Source: Methanoregula formicica SMSP (GTDB lineage: Archaea; Halobacteriota; Methanomicrobia; Methanomicrobiales; Methanospirillaceae). Taken from it: DNA of 64,000 nucleotides. The stretch is taken from NCBI RefSeq assembly GCF_000327485.1, contig NC_019943.1:1798001-1862000 (forward strand), written 5' to 3'. The notes beneath the pieces were generated by a model. It saw nothing but the letters and a program-made list of their open reading frames with translations. It made no database searches and had not been told where the DNA came from. The translations under genes were made by a program, and so were the position numbers. Numbering within the stretch: position 1 is the first letter of the stretch; each line of letters starts with the position of its first letter. Positions 16,027 to 25,197 of this stretch are shown in pieces.

Positions 16027-16857
16027 ATGTTGCACCCAAGCCAGATTGCCCGGGCGGCCGGGATAAATACGCACCCGGTCGCCATTGTATGGACTGACAA
16101 GAAACCGGAGAAAGCTCTTGAGTTCCGGCCCGGCACGTGGGGCTGCGTCATGTGGTTCTTTGCCAAAGTGGCAACGGACGGGAAGACAGCGGTCTTCTCC
16201 CGCGATACCACGACCTGCGCCGGCGGCTGTATGGGCCTCGGGTTCGGAAGGCCGTTCGATAAGCACGCGTCCCGGAGCGAGGAAGGGTTCTGCTCGTTCC
16301 TCTCGAACGGCATCGAAGGGGCCAGAGACAAGAAAGCCTACCAGGAGATCATCGACCGGAGCTTCGACGGCCACCACAAGAAGATGCTCACGGAAGGGGA
16401 GCGCTTCTTAAAGAACCCCTCAGTCGTAAAGAAGTGGCTGAAGAACCTGCCGGAGTACGATGCAAAGGACCGGTATGTTGTCATGAAGCCGGTCACGCAG
16501 GCAGACCCGAACGAAGAGATCAAAAGCATCGTCTTCGTTGCCAACGCCGACCGGATCGCAGCGCTCTCGACGCTCGCAAACTTCGTGACCGGGAATGTCC
16601 GGAACGGCATCATCGTAGCGGCGGGCGCTGCCGGCTGCCAGGCCATGGGAGTCTGTACGTATGCGGAAGGGGATTCAGAAACACCCCGGGCCGTTGTCGG
16701 CCTCACCGATCTCTCGGCGCGGAAGGCGGTCCGTCCCACGCTCGGCAAGGATGTACTCACCTTCTCGGTGCCGTTTGCGCTCTACCAGGAGATGGAGGAA
16801 AACGTGAAGGACAGCTGCCTTGAACTGGACCTCTGGAAGGAACTGCGGGATACGTAA
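16027..16857 (+). CDS. DUF169 family protein
   Basis: A 276-residue protein with the DUF169 pattern: HPVAIVWTDKKPEKALEF, a cysteine-rich region TWGCVMWFFAKVATDGKTAV followed by TTTCAGGCMGLGFG, and near the end AAGAAGCQAMGVCTYAEG and GLTDLSARKAVRP. The family occurs in methanogens and other anaerobes, with no settled function; conserved cysteines suggest an Fe-S or metal site. I chose the ATG at 16027, preceded by GAGGATC; an upstream TTG at 15973 is in frame and would add 18 residues. A TATA-like run (gtaattatttatc near 15927-15939) precedes it. Confidence 0.8.
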   Translation: MLHPSQIARAAGINTHPVAIVWTDKKPEKALEFRPGTWGCVMWFFAKVATDGKTAVFSRDTTTCAGGCMGLGFGRPFDKHASRSEEGFCSFLSNGIEGARDKKAYQEIIDRSFDGHHKKMLTEGERFLKNPSVVKKWLKNLPEYDAKDRYVVMKPVTQADPNEEIKSIVFVANADRIAALSTLANFVTGNVRNGIIVAAGAAGCQAMGVCTYAEGDSETPRAVVGLTDLSARKAVRPTLGKDVLTFSVPFALYQEMEENVKDSCLELDLWKELRDT

Positions 16858-16898
16858 CGGGAGAGTCAAAAAAAGATTTTTTCCCGACACTTTTTTGC

Positions 16899-18452
16899 CT
16901 AATGTAATGGCGAGCGATCGATGACATCGCGGATATCCGCTATGATGCGAGAGAACTCCCGTTCATCCACCACACCTCGCGCGAACTCCACGTCGGCACA
17001 CTGCGAAAGCACGTCCTCAACGGCCCGGGTGTCCCGACCCTTGGTCCGCAGCAGCGCGACCAGCTCGGCGTTCGTGAGCTCGCGCCTCACGCCGTTCTCG
17101 CACGAGAGGAAGAGGCGGAGCGCCTGCCCGGCAAGGCCGCAGGCATCGGAGGGCTGGCCCTTACCATAGGCAGATTCGGCTTGTGCCAGGAGATCGCGTG
17201 CGGCCTTGCGGTGGTTGAACGGCTCCTCGTACAGGTCCTTGCTGGTCACAGCGAGACGGGCGGGCAGCGGGCGGTTACGGTGTTTCCGGTACAGGACCCG
17301 GGCTGCAACAAGGGCTACCGCGCCGATCACGAGACCCGCTACGATGGGCAGGTAGTCGAACGGCCCCTCCTTCTCGGTTTCAAGGCTGAGCTGCGTCACG
17401 TTCCCGTTGCTGGTCGTGGCATTGATGAACGCCTGCTTCCCCTGCGGGCCCTGGAACGTGAGGTTGACCATTGCACCGGATAAGGAGAGTTCGAGGGCCG
17501 TGCTGTTCCGCTGGTAACCCCGTTCCTGGAGCTGCTGTTCCATTGCCCTGAACGTTGCATTGGATGCAAGCGGCGCCGTCACGTTGACCGGGGCTTTTGA
17601 GTGTTCCTTCACGGAGGGGATGTTTCCGTTCTCCATCGAACCGCTAACCGAGACGCTCTCTCCCGCAGCATTCCGGTATTCCATCGAGAACGAGCCGGAA
17701 GTGCCGGAGGATGGGTTCGATGAGAGGGACTGCCGGGTAAAGCCGTCCGCAGAAAGGGTCTCGTTGACCGAGACGAGCAGGGGGTCACGGTCCAGCGCAC
17801 GTTCAAATGCAGCCGTGTCCTGCTCTGCCTTCTGTGCTTCACGCCGGAGCTGCTCTTTGAGAACGTTCGTGTCCTCTGCCTGCTGGCCGTTTGAGAGCGC
17901 CTGCTGGATCGTTCCGTCACGTCCTGCCTGCTGCTGGACCGAGACGGACTGCTGGACGATCTGGACCGAGCTTCCCGATGGCACCATGCCGGTGCCCGGG
18001 CCGCTCGTGCTGGTGACCGGGGCCTGTGGGGCGGACTGTTGCGGGACCTGCGATACGAAATGGATGACGATCTCCGGGAGGATGACCTGGACCGGAGAAC
18101 TGTCCGTATAATCATACGTGACCTGCACCTTCAGGCTCTTCTCGACCGATGACGTACCCCCGTCGAGCATGATCTGCGATGTGCCCGGGGATACCGTGTC
18201 CGAATAGACGCGGTTCTTGGTACTGTACATCACGGTACCGCTGTTCTGGAGCTGCTCGACAGTCGTGAACTGGATGGTGCCGTCAATATCGTGGTCAAAG
18301 CTGCTGGTCACCGTGATCGGAATGGCGGCCGGTTCTCCGAGCGGAATATAATAATCGCTGCTCTCTGCCGTGAAAGCAATTTCACCGGCAGTAACCGGAA
18401 GCACCAGCAGTGCTGCAGCCGCGAGCAGGAGGACGAGGGGGGAGAACTTCAT
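16899..18452 (-). CDS. BatD-like membrane-anchored protein of the MoxR operon
   Basis: A 517-residue protein with a signal peptide (MKFSPLVLLLAAAALLVLP), an N-terminal beta-sandwich region (IPLGEPAAIPITVTSSFDHD) with Ig-like character, a Gln/Ser-rich linker, a helical segment, one membrane segment (FDYLPIVAGLVIGAVALVAARV, about residues 363-383) and a cytoplasmic helical domain resembling DUF4129-like tails (RKAARDLLAQAESAYGKGQP, AELVALLRTKGRD). Being last in a MoxR-DUF58-VWA operon and having this layout, it probably fills the role of BatD/BatE in the Bat complex. No direct sequence match is claimed. It shares a 4-base ATGA overlap with the VWA gene. Confidence 0.65.
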   Translation of the reverse strand: MKFSPLVLLLAAAALLVLPVTAGEIAFTAESSDYYIPLGEPAAIPITVTSSFDHDIDGTIQFTTVEQLQNSGTVMYSTKNRVYSDTVSPGTSQIMLDGGTSSVEKSLKVQVTYDYTDSSPVQVILPEIVIHFVSQVPQQSAPQAPVTSTSGPGTGMVPSGSSVQIVQQSVSVQQQAGRDGTIQQALSNGQQAEDTNVLKEQLRREAQKAEQDTAAFERALDRDPLLVSVNETLSADGFTRQSLSSNPSSGTSGSFSMEYRNAAGESVSVSGSMENGNIPSVKEHSKAPVNVTAPLASNATFRAMEQQLQERGYQRNSTALELSLSGAMVNLTFQGPQGKQAFINATTSNGNVTQLSLETEKEGPFDYLPIVAGLVIGAVALVAARVLYRKHRNRPLPARLAVTSKDLYEEPFNHRKAARDLLAQAESAYGKGQPSDACGLAGQALRLFLSCENGVRRELTNAELVALLRTKGRDTRAVEDVLSQCADVEFARGVVDEREFSRIIADIRDVIDRSPLH

Positions 18453-19399
18453 TGGATGATTCGCCCCCTTCCGTAGCGCAGCCAGAGTTCGAGGACGAGA
18501 AGGATCAGGGCCCCGGAGATGAAGATGTTCTTGATGCTTGTTTCTTCCTTCTCGCGGGTGATCTGCTGGTTCAGGCTCGCGTAGATTTCCTGCAAGGTCT
18601 GATCATCCACGGACTTGAAGTACTTCCCGCCGGTCTGCGAGGCAATGGACTGGAGGGTGGCCTCGTCCAGCTGCGCGTACTGCGGGTTGCCGAGCCAGTC
18701 ATAGCCCAAAACCACGTTCTGGGACGAGCCCATGCCGACCGTGTAGACCTGGATGCCGGAGGATTTGGCAAACGTTACTGCTTCGTCGGGCGAGATGACG
18801 CCGGCATTGTTCACCCCGTCCGAGAGGAGGATGACCACGGCCTTCCGGTTGGGGATGGACTTTGCCATATCGATCGCGAGTGCAAGGCCGTCGCCGATCG
18901 CGGTCTGCCCGGACCGTGCGGAGACCGCGCCAAGTTTCTCGCGGACCCGGTCCTTGTCCGGGCTCAGGTAGGCGACAGTCGATGCGCCGGATTCGAAGAT
19001 GACCACCCCGGCATAGTCCTTGGTGTCGAGATTTTTCAGGAGCGTGTCTGCGGCGCTCTTGGCCGCCTCGATGCGGGAGGGCCGGTAGTCCGTTGCCTGC
19101 ATGCTGCCGGAGTCATCGATGGCAAGGACAACGTTCACTCCTTCCCGCGTCTGTTCGAGCGGGATGTGCGGGTCGGCAAGGCCGATGATGAGCAAAGCGA
19201 TAGCGGCGAGGGCGATTGCAAAGAGGAGGTGGGTCCGCCTCGATTTCTTCGCATCCCCCAGCGTCGATTTCACGAACGCGAGCCGGGAGAACCGGATCGC
19301 CTCCGTCTTCTTCTGCCGCAGGATCCAGAAGTAGATTCCCACAAGGACCGGGATGAGGAAGAGGCCGAGGAGCCAGACCGGATCATAAAATCCCGGCAT
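18449..19399 (-). CDS. VWA-domain membrane protein (BatA/BatB-like)
   Basis: A 316-residue protein with two N-terminal membrane segments (LLGLFLIPVLVGIYFWIL and LLFAIALAAIALLIIGLA), a von Willebrand A domain between about residues 88 and 285, and a C-terminal membrane segment (IFISGALILLVLELWLRYG). The MIDAS motif is complete: D95-x-S97-x-S99 in AIDDSGSM, threonine in GQTAIGDGL and aspartate in LLSDGVNNAG. This is the BatA/BatB architecture. It works with MoxR ATPase and DUF58 protein in metal-dependent protein assembly or stress tolerance. Overlaps the DUF58 gene by 17 bases. Confidence 0.92.
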   Translation of the reverse strand: MPGFYDPVWLLGLFLIPVLVGIYFWILRQKKTEAIRFSRLAFVKSTLGDAKKSRRTHLLFAIALAAIALLIIGLADPHIPLEQTREGVNVVLAIDDSGSMQATDYRPSRIEAAKSAADTLLKNLDTKDYAGVVIFESGASTVAYLSPDKDRVREKLGAVSARSGQTAIGDGLALAIDMAKSIPNRKAVVILLSDGVNNAGVISPDEAVTFAKSSGIQVYTVGMGSSQNVVLGYDWLGNPQYAQLDEATLQSIASQTGGKYFKSVDDQTLQEIYASLNQQITREKEETSIKNIFISGALILLVLELWLRYGRGRIIQ

Positions 19400-20279
19400 A
19401 GTGATCCCTCCTTCCCGCGATGCCGGAGAAGAACCGCTTCAATGGGACTTCGTACGGCTCGTCTGTCGAGAGCGCGATCTCGTGGATGCGGTGCCGCGCA
19501 AGCTCGTGGTGCAGGGTTGTCTCGGCCTCGCCAACCAGGGCCCGGTAATGCTCGCGGAACTCACGGTCCGAGGTGTCGACAAGCACCTGTTCGCCGGTCT
19601 CGGGGTCTTCGAGCTCGATGAGCCCCACGTCCGGCAGCTCGCGCTCGCGTTCGTCCCGGACCCGGAGCGCGATCACTTCGTGGCGCTGGCGCAGGATCCG
19701 GAGGGGCCGCATGAAATCGGGCGAGATGAAGTCCGACAGGATGATGACCGAACTCTTTCGGGAGAGCACCTTTGCGAGGAAGCGGGCGGCAACCCCGAGG
19801 TCGGTCCTGTCCGAGACCGGCTTGTGGTCGATCATTGTGTTGAGGATCCCGGCAAGGTGCTTCTTTCCCCGGTGGGCCGGGATGAACTTCTCTACCCGGT
19901 CCGAGAAGAGCAGGAGGCCGACCCGGTCGTTGTTTCTGAGTGCTGCAAAGCCGAGGCTTGCCACGAGTTCGAGGATCTTCTTCTGCTTGGTTGTCTCCGA
20001 GCCAAAGGAGCCGGAACCGGAGATGTCGGCCATGAAGTAGAAGGTCTGGTCGCGCTCCTCGGTGTACTCCTTGACGAACGGATGGTTGTACCGGGCGGTC
20101 ACTTTCCAGTCAATCGAGCGTATGTCGTCGCCGGGCACGTACTCCCGGATCTCGGCAAACTCGATCCCCCGGCCCCGGAAGACCGAGTGGTGGAGTCCGT
20201 ACTGGAGGCCCTCGACCAGGATGCCGGTCTTCAGTTCGATCTTTTTGATCTGGCGGATCAGTTCGTTCCGGTCTTCCAT
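19383..20279 (-). CDS. DUF58 domain protein
   Basis: A 298-residue soluble protein with the DUF58 signature EYVPGDDIRSIDWKVTARYN (residues about 47-65), followed by VKEYTEERDQTFYFMADISG; the aspartate-x-serine-x-serine arrangement in DISGSGSFG (residues about 84-92) looks like a degenerate VWA MIDAS. Later LSDFISPDFMRPL and ALRVRDERERELP are also typical. DUF58 proteins accompany MoxR ATPases and VWA proteins. It lies 76 bases after moxR and overlaps the VWA gene. Confidence 0.92.
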   Translation of the reverse strand: MEDRNELIRQIKKIELKTGILVEGLQYGLHHSVFRGRGIEFAEIREYVPGDDIRSIDWKVTARYNHPFVKEYTEERDQTFYFMADISGSGSFGSETTKQKKILELVASLGFAALRNNDRVGLLLFSDRVEKFIPAHRGKKHLAGILNTMIDHKPVSDRTDLGVAARFLAKVLSRKSSVIILSDFISPDFMRPLRILRQRHEVIALRVRDERERELPDVGLIELEDPETGEQVLVDTSDREFREHYRALVGEAETTLHHELARHRIHEIALSTDEPYEVPLKRFFSGIAGRRDHYAGIL

Positions 20280-20355
20280 ATGCCATCCCCTCCCGATCGG
20301 GTATGGGTTCGTGGACGTGTCGTACAGCCTCTGTTTGTCAGCAGGACGGTTGCTG

Positions 20356-21342
20356 TCATGGGACCTTCACCACAGAAAGGATGCGGTCGATGATCGTGTC
20401 GGTGGTGATGCCATCGGCCTCGCCTTCGTAGTTGAGGATGATCCGGTGGCGCAGGACGTCGTGGGCAACAGCCTTGATGTCCTCGGGGATGACATAGCCC
20501 CGGCCCGCGAGCAGGGCATGGGCTTTGCCGCCCAGGATCAGGAAGATCGATGCACGCGGGGAGGCGCCGAGCGCGATGCACCGGGCTTCGCTGAGTTTGT
20601 AGTCGGCTGGCTTCCGGGTCGCGTCCACGATGGCGCTGACGTACCGCTTGATGGCAGCATCGGCGTACACCTTCCGGGTGAACTCCTGTATCTTCAGGAT
20701 CTCCTGCGACGAGATTACCTTCTTGGGGTCCCGGGTGATCCCTTCGGTAAACCGGTCAAGGATCGTCACCTCGTCGCTCATCTCCGGGTAGGTCATTAAG
20801 ACCTTGAACATGAACCGGTCGACCTGCGCCTCGGGGAGGGGATAGGTCCCCTCGGACTCGATCGGGTTCTGGGTGGCGAGCACGAAGAAGGGACGGGCAA
20901 GCACGTGCGTGTCTCCCTGGATGGTGACCTGCTTCTCCTGCATGGCTTCAAGCAGCGCCGACTGGACCTTGGGTGGCGCACGGTTGATCTCGTCGGCCAG
21001 GATGAAGTGCGAGAAGACGGGGCCTTTCACGGTCGAGAAACTCCCGTCCTTCTGGTTGTAGATCTTCGTCCCCATGATATCGGCGGGGAGAAGGTCGGGG
21101 GTGAACTGGAGCCTCGTGAAACTGCAGTCAACGCACTGCGAGAGCGTGCGGATGGTCAGGGTCTTTGCTATGCCCGGCACGCCCTCCAGGAGGACATGGC
21201 CGTCGGCGCACACCGCCATCAGCAGCCGGTCGATGACCGCGTTCTGCCCGACGATGACCGTCTTCATCTCGTTCCGGATCGCATCCAGCGTTGCGGCATG
21301 AGCCTTTGCTTCGTTTGTCAACTGGACAATCTCTGCATTCAT
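20356..21342 (-). CDS. MoxR-family AAA+ ATPase
   Basis: A 328-residue AAA+ chaperone-like ATPase. Walker A is LLEGVPGIAKT (residues about 51-61), Walker B FILADEINRAPPKVQ, sensor 1 VLATQNPIESEGTYPLPEAQ, and the lid domain follows to the C-terminus. MoxR proteins remodel protein complexes, often inserting metal cofactors, together with VWA proteins. First gene of the four-gene minus-strand operon moxR-DUF58-VWA-BatD-like (21342 down to 16899). Confidence 0.95.
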   Translation of the reverse strand: MNAEIVQLTNEAKAHAATLDAIRNEMKTVIVGQNAVIDRLLMAVCADGHVLLEGVPGIAKTLTIRTLSQCVDCSFTRLQFTPDLLPADIMGTKIYNQKDGSFSTVKGPVFSHFILADEINRAPPKVQSALLEAMQEKQVTIQGDTHVLARPFFVLATQNPIESEGTYPLPEAQVDRFMFKVLMTYPEMSDEVTILDRFTEGITRDPKKVISSQEILKIQEFTRKVYADAAIKRYVSAIVDATRKPADYKLSEARCIALGASPRASIFLILGGKAHALLAGRGYVIPEDIKAVAHDVLRHRIILNYEGEADGITTDTIIDRILSVVKVP

Positions 21343-21506
21343 GGTATCACGTGTCTGTCTGATTCTTTGGGCCGTTTTTCGGGGCCCGTTTATGCCACAT
21401 GAACGGGAGCAGGGCTATGTGCATCCCGGGCAGTTCATGCCCGTTGTCCTCCGCGGAGGTTATTGGAGTGTACGGTATCCACCCCGCAGAGTCCCGTATC
21501 ATGATG

Positions 21507-21518
21507 TTTTTATACATT
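21507..21518 (-). promoter_or_regulatory. Putative TATA box of the moxR operon
   Basis: AATGTATAAAAA on the minus strand would start transcription near 21485, leaving a leader of about 140 bases. The 429-base gap 21343-21771 is a divergent promoter region: on the plus strand, runs gtataaaac (about 21649) and aaatatactt (about 21676) are TATA candidates for the flavin reductase at 21772. No gene was recognised in it. Confidence 0.55.
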
Positions 21519-21771
21519 CCGTTAAATGGTTTCTGCATTGATTCGGGAGCCGTACAGGATCCGCAAGGTGGTTCCTGTCAGTGATCGGATCATCGCTCCA
21601 CGCATTTTTTGTCCCTGTACCGACAGGGGCCTGCATCAGGGTTATGTTGATAAGTATAAAACGGATTCCTTTTTGAAAAATATACTTTACAATTTTTCCA
21701 GCATCCGACAGGGGCCAGAAGGAAAGGATATGCTTATTCCCCCGCCCTGCCAACCACATCCGGGATTTACC

Positions 21772-22332
21772 ATGGAAAAAGTCACGCTCGGCCCGATGCC
21801 GTACATGAGTGTCATGCCCACCCTGCTCGTGGGCGCAAACGTCAATGGAAAACCCAACTACATGACCGCCGCGTGGGCAACAGTCGCCTGCATGGCACCG
21901 CCGATGGTCTGCGTTGCCATCAACCATGTCCGGCACACCGCCAAGGGGATCGAGAAGAACAAGACCTTCAGCCTGAACGTCCCTGCGGCAAAGGACGTGG
22001 TCGCAGCCGATTACTGCGGTATCGTTTCCGGAGAGAAGGAAGACAAGTCAAAGATCTATACGTCCTTCTATGGAACGGCGAAGACCGCTCCGATGGCACA
22101 GGAGTGCCCGGTCAACATCGAGTGCAAACTGTTCAAATCCGTTGACTGCGGGAGCCACCTGCTCTATATCGGTGAGATTGTTGAGATCCATGCGAACAAA
22201 TCATGCGTCACAGATGGAAAACCGGACCTGGCGAAGATCGATCCTATCGTCTATGCCCAGTCCCTGTACTTCGGTGTCGGCCCCCAGCTCGAGAAGGCGT
22301 TCTCGGCCGGGAAGAAATACGCAAAGAAGTAA
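21772..22332 (+). CDS. Flavin reductase family protein (FMN-binding)
   Basis: A 186-residue split-barrel flavoprotein starting MEKVTLGPMPYMSVMPTLLV; upstream in-frame sequence is non-coding in character. Signature features include NGKPNYMTAAWATVACMAPP, the flavin-binding VAINHVRHTAKGIEKNKTFS and the end YFGVGPQLEKAFSAGKKY. Methanogen homologues bind FMN and are used in redox reactions with Fe-S or F420 partners; one small group is described as flavoredoxin. It is a single gene with its own promoter. Confidence 0.9.
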   Translation: MEKVTLGPMPYMSVMPTLLVGANVNGKPNYMTAAWATVACMAPPMVCVAINHVRHTAKGIEKNKTFSLNVPAAKDVVAADYCGIVSGEKEDKSKIYTSFYGTAKTAPMAQECPVNIECKLFKSVDCGSHLLYIGEIVEIHANKSCVTDGKPDLAKIDPIVYAQSLYFGVGPQLEKAFSAGKKYAKK

Positions 22333-22421
22333 CACGATCATCCCTTTCTTTTTTTCAATCCTGCCATCTTCCATATCTTAATCAGGAACCACCATCCATT
22401 ACCGGATTGAGGAGAACTGGT

Positions 22422-22691
22422 ATGGTCAATGCAGGCTGGCAGTTACGGATGAAGCGGCACGTGGAGCGTCTCATCTCCACCAACCGGAGATACCCGGTGA
22501 GCAAAGTCGAGAAAGAGCTGCATGCGCTGGGGTTTGTCGAGCTCGGCGCCGACCAGATTGCAGTTGCATTCGAGCACCGGATGATGGAACTGTATCTTGA
22601 GATCCTGCTGGACGATGAGAACAAGATCCACAGTTACTTCATCGTCTCGTTTGAGGAGAAGGATAAAAGAAGAAGAAAGTACCGGTGGTGA
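22422..22691 (+). CDS. Small conserved-looking protein, function unknown
   Basis: An 89-residue basic protein starting at the ATG at 22422, behind a good ribosome binding site (TTGAGGAG, 8 bases away). It begins MVNAGWQLRMKRHVERLIST, has an amphipathic middle (VSKVEKELHALGFVELG) and ends in a lysine/arginine cluster (KDKRRRKYRW). The basic tail could bind nucleic acid. No family is recognised. Codon choice and the ribosome binding site make it a real gene in my view. Confidence 0.6.
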   Translation: MVNAGWQLRMKRHVERLISTNRRYPVSKVEKELHALGFVELGADQIAVAFEHRMMELYLEILLDDENKIHSYFIVSFEEKDKRRRKYRW

Positions 22692-22724
22692 AACCTCAAC
22701 ACCGGCCGTCTTTTTTACGCGTAG

Positions 22725-24791
22725 TTATAAAAGTCCCGGCGCCTTGACCCGGAACTTCTGCCAGAGCACGCGTCCCATGACGCGGTAGGTATAGTCCAGC
22801 TCCTCGAAACTGGGGATATCGTGCTCCTTTAACATCTCGCGGCCCACGTCCATCGATGCGCCACCAAGGAGCGTTGCCACGAGCCGGTTCTCGGTTGCTG
22901 CAGAGAACTTGAGGATCTGGCGGGCCATCTGCTCGGAGTTCAGGACAAGGTTGGGGAAGCCGACGATAAACGCGATATCCCAGAGGTCTGCATGCTTTGC
23001 GAGCACCGAAAAGGTCTTCTCAAAGCGCTTCTCGTTTGCATCGCCGAGGAGGTCGATCGGGTTACCCTTGTTCCAGAACTCGGGCAGGAACTCGTTCATC
23101 TCGTCGATGACTTCCTTGGGCAGGTCAACCATCTCGACACCATAGCGTTCCGCATAGTCCGATGACAGGACCGCGAAGCCACCGGCGTTCGTGATGACTA
23201 CGGCACGCTTGCCCTTCGGATACCGTTTCCGGTGGGCGAGCATCTGGGCGGCGAGGAACGCGCCGGTCAGGGTGTGGACGGCGATGATACCGGACTTCCG
23301 GAACGCTTCCATATACACGTCATAGGAGCCGGAGAGCGAGCCGGTGTGGGAGGATGCCGCTGCCTGACCCCTGCTGGACGAGCCGGACTTGATGGCGATG
23401 ATGGGCTTGCACTTTGCGACCTCTGCGGCGACTTCCATGAATGCCTTGCCGTCCGTGACCTGTTCGATGTAGAGGATGATGGCACGCGTCTTCTCGTCCT
23501 TGCCGACAAACCGGATGTAATCGAGGAAGTCGAGGTCGGCCTGGTTGCCGACGCTGATGACCGCGGAGAAGCCGATGTTCTTGGACAGGCTCCAGTCGAC
23601 AACGGTATTGATGATCGCGCCGCTCTGCGAGATGAAGGCGATGTTGCCGGGCCGCGGGGACTGGTGGACGTACGTGGTGTCGATGCCCCGCGGGGGGATG
23701 ATCATCCCAAGGCAGTTCGGGCCGATAAGCCGGGTGCCGTGGTTCCGGGCAATGGAGACGATCCGGTCCTCAAGTGCCTTGCCGTGCTCGCCCATCTCCT
23801 TGAACCCGGCCGTGATGATGACAGCCATCGGGACACCCTTTGCTCCGCATTCCTCGATGACGCGGGGGACGTGGATTGCCGGGACGGTAATGACCGCAAG
23901 GTCGATTGGGGCGGGGATTGCGGTGATATTCGGGTAGGCCTTGAGTCCCTGGATCTCGGAGCGCTTGTTGTTTACGGGGTACAACTGGCCAGGGAAGTGG
24001 AGGAGGTTATGCATGACGGCGTACCCCATCTTGGTGGAGTCCTGCGATGCACCGACAACCGCGATCGAGCGGGGGTTGAAATATTCCATGGGTACGGGAG
24101 GGCGCTCGGGCCGGGCCTCTTCTTGTACGGGGCCATCGGTGACGATGACGCGGGCGTCGACAGCGAGCGCGCCCTGCTCGTAGAGCCGGAGCGGGTTGAT
24201 GTCGAACTCGACAACATTCTCGTTTTCGAGGAAGAAGCGGTTGACTGCCATCAGCGTGGAGACAAGTGCTTCCTCGTCCTTTGGTTTCATCCCGCGGTAT
24301 CCGGTGATGAGCGGGTAGCCGTTGATCTCTTTGACCATCTGGCGGACCGTTTCTTCATCAAGCGGGAGGATCCGGAGCGTGATATCCTTCATCAGCTCGA
24401 CCAGTGTCCCGCCCATGCCGAAGGTCAGGACCTTGCCGAATGCCGGGTCGGTCTTCCCGCCGATGATGAGTTCGAGGCCGGGCTCGGCCTGCTGCTCGAC
24501 AATGACGCCCTTGATCTCGGCATCGTTGTTGTATTTCTTTGCACCGCTGATGATCTTCTCGAACGCTGCGACAGCAGCCTCGCGGCTGCCGACACCGACG
24601 ACAACGCCGCCCGCGTCGCTCTTATGGACGATCTGCGGGGAAATGATCTTCATCACGACCGGGAAGCCGATGGTCTCGGCAGCGTCCGCGGCATCGTGGG
24701 GGGTCATCACAATCCGGTACTGGGGTACCGGTACTCCATATCCCTTGAGGAGATCATAACCCTCGGATTCCGATAACATGGTCCTTTCCAT
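22725..24791 (-). CDS. ADP-forming acetate/acyl-CoA ligase, beta-alpha fusion
   Basis: A 688-residue fused NDP-forming acyl-CoA synthetase. Residues about 1-220 are an ATP-grasp (beta) domain: YGVPVPQYRIV, GFPVVMKIISPQIVHKSDAG, FGMGGTLVELMKD, EFDINPLRL. Residues about 235-end are the alpha part: a CoA-binding Rossmann fold (FNPRSIAVVGASQDSTKMGY) and two succinyl-CoA-ligase-like domains with the active histidine in AAASSHTGSLSGS. It converts acyl-CoA, ADP and phosphate to acid, CoA and ATP, or the reverse. The order beta-alpha is swapped relative to many alpha-beta archaeal fusions. I prefer the ATG at 24791 with GGTGAT before it; an upstream GTG at 24815 is possible. Divergent from acs. Confidence 0.9.
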   Translation of the reverse strand: MERTMLSESEGYDLLKGYGVPVPQYRIVMTPHDAADAAETIGFPVVMKIISPQIVHKSDAGGVVVGVGSREAAVAAFEKIISGAKKYNNDAEIKGVIVEQQAEPGLELIIGGKTDPAFGKVLTFGMGGTLVELMKDITLRILPLDEETVRQMVKEINGYPLITGYRGMKPKDEEALVSTLMAVNRFFLENENVVEFDINPLRLYEQGALAVDARVIVTDGPVQEEARPERPPVPMEYFNPRSIAVVGASQDSTKMGYAVMHNLLHFPGQLYPVNNKRSEIQGLKAYPNITAIPAPIDLAVITVPAIHVPRVIEECGAKGVPMAVIITAGFKEMGEHGKALEDRIVSIARNHGTRLIGPNCLGMIIPPRGIDTTYVHQSPRPGNIAFISQSGAIINTVVDWSLSKNIGFSAVISVGNQADLDFLDYIRFVGKDEKTRAIILYIEQVTDGKAFMEVAAEVAKCKPIIAIKSGSSSRGQAAASSHTGSLSGSYDVYMEAFRKSGIIAVHTLTGAFLAAQMLAHRKRYPKGKRAVVITNAGGFAVLSSDYAERYGVEMVDLPKEVIDEMNEFLPEFWNKGNPIDLLGDANEKRFEKTFSVLAKHADLWDIAFIVGFPNLVLNSEQMARQILKFSAATENRLVATLLGGASMDVGREMLKEHDIPSFEELDYTYRVMGRVLWQKFRVKAPGLL

Positions 24792-25039
24792 TGACATCAC
24801 CACAAACTTTTCCACTATTCTGGTTCTATGATAACCGGAACCGCCTGCCCGGGCGGGTGAATGAGGAGGATCCCTGAATCGGTGCCCATTGCAGTACCGT
24901 CGTTCACAGTAACGGATAGAAATCGGAACAGGCCTGTTTTAAAGGTATGGGAAACTACAGGAGAAACAGGCCCGGATTCGCGGCGATTGGCAACCGGCAG
25001 GATGCCGCGCGCAAAACCGGCCCGGAAAAACAATAAATT

Positions 25040-25128
25040 AAGCCCGGATTCAGAAAATACCGGATAAGCGCCGCATTAAATAGAAATAGCGTTTATAATA
25101 AGCATTAAACAGCAAACCGGGCTTTTTT
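25040..25128 (+). other. Long-range hairpin and repeats in the acd-acs gap
   Basis: AAGCCCGG (25040-25047) pairs with CCGGGCTT (25117-25124), directly followed by a T run (25123-25128), the look of a terminator. Between them GCATTAAA occurs twice (25073-25080 and 25102-25109), 29 bases apart. The whole gap 24816-25197 has no reading frame with protein character. A small transcript or a regulatory region for the divergent acetate genes is possible. Confidence 0.35.
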
Positions 25129-25162
25129 CCCCCAAACGAAAACGACAGCCTTTATTTTGTAT

Positions 25163-25180
25163 CACTCATTATTAATAGTG
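25163..25180 (+). promoter_or_regulatory. Putative TATA box of acs with flanking inverted repeat
   Basis: TTATTAATA (25169-25177) lies about 25 bases before the ATG at 25198, predicting a leaderless or nearly leaderless mRNA. CACT (25163-25166) and AGTG (25177-25180) flank it symmetrically, and no Shine-Dalgarno sequence precedes the ATG. Confidence 0.5.
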
Positions 25181-25197
25181 TAAAATCGGGGTTTTTC

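Noticed and set aside
16899-18452. Large adhesin-type function for the Gln/Ser-rich protein
   Set aside because: Its place in the MoxR operon and the cytoplasmic tail argue for a Bat-complex role instead.
18410-20393. Plus-strand frames of 403 and 330 codons opposite the VWA and DUF58 genes
   Set aside because: Antisense to genes with intact motifs; Arg/Gly-rich shadows.
23232-24776. Plus-strand frame of 514 codons opposite the ADP-forming ligase
   Set aside because: Asp/Val/Gly-rich shadow of the real minus-strand gene, without domain pattern or ribosome binding site.
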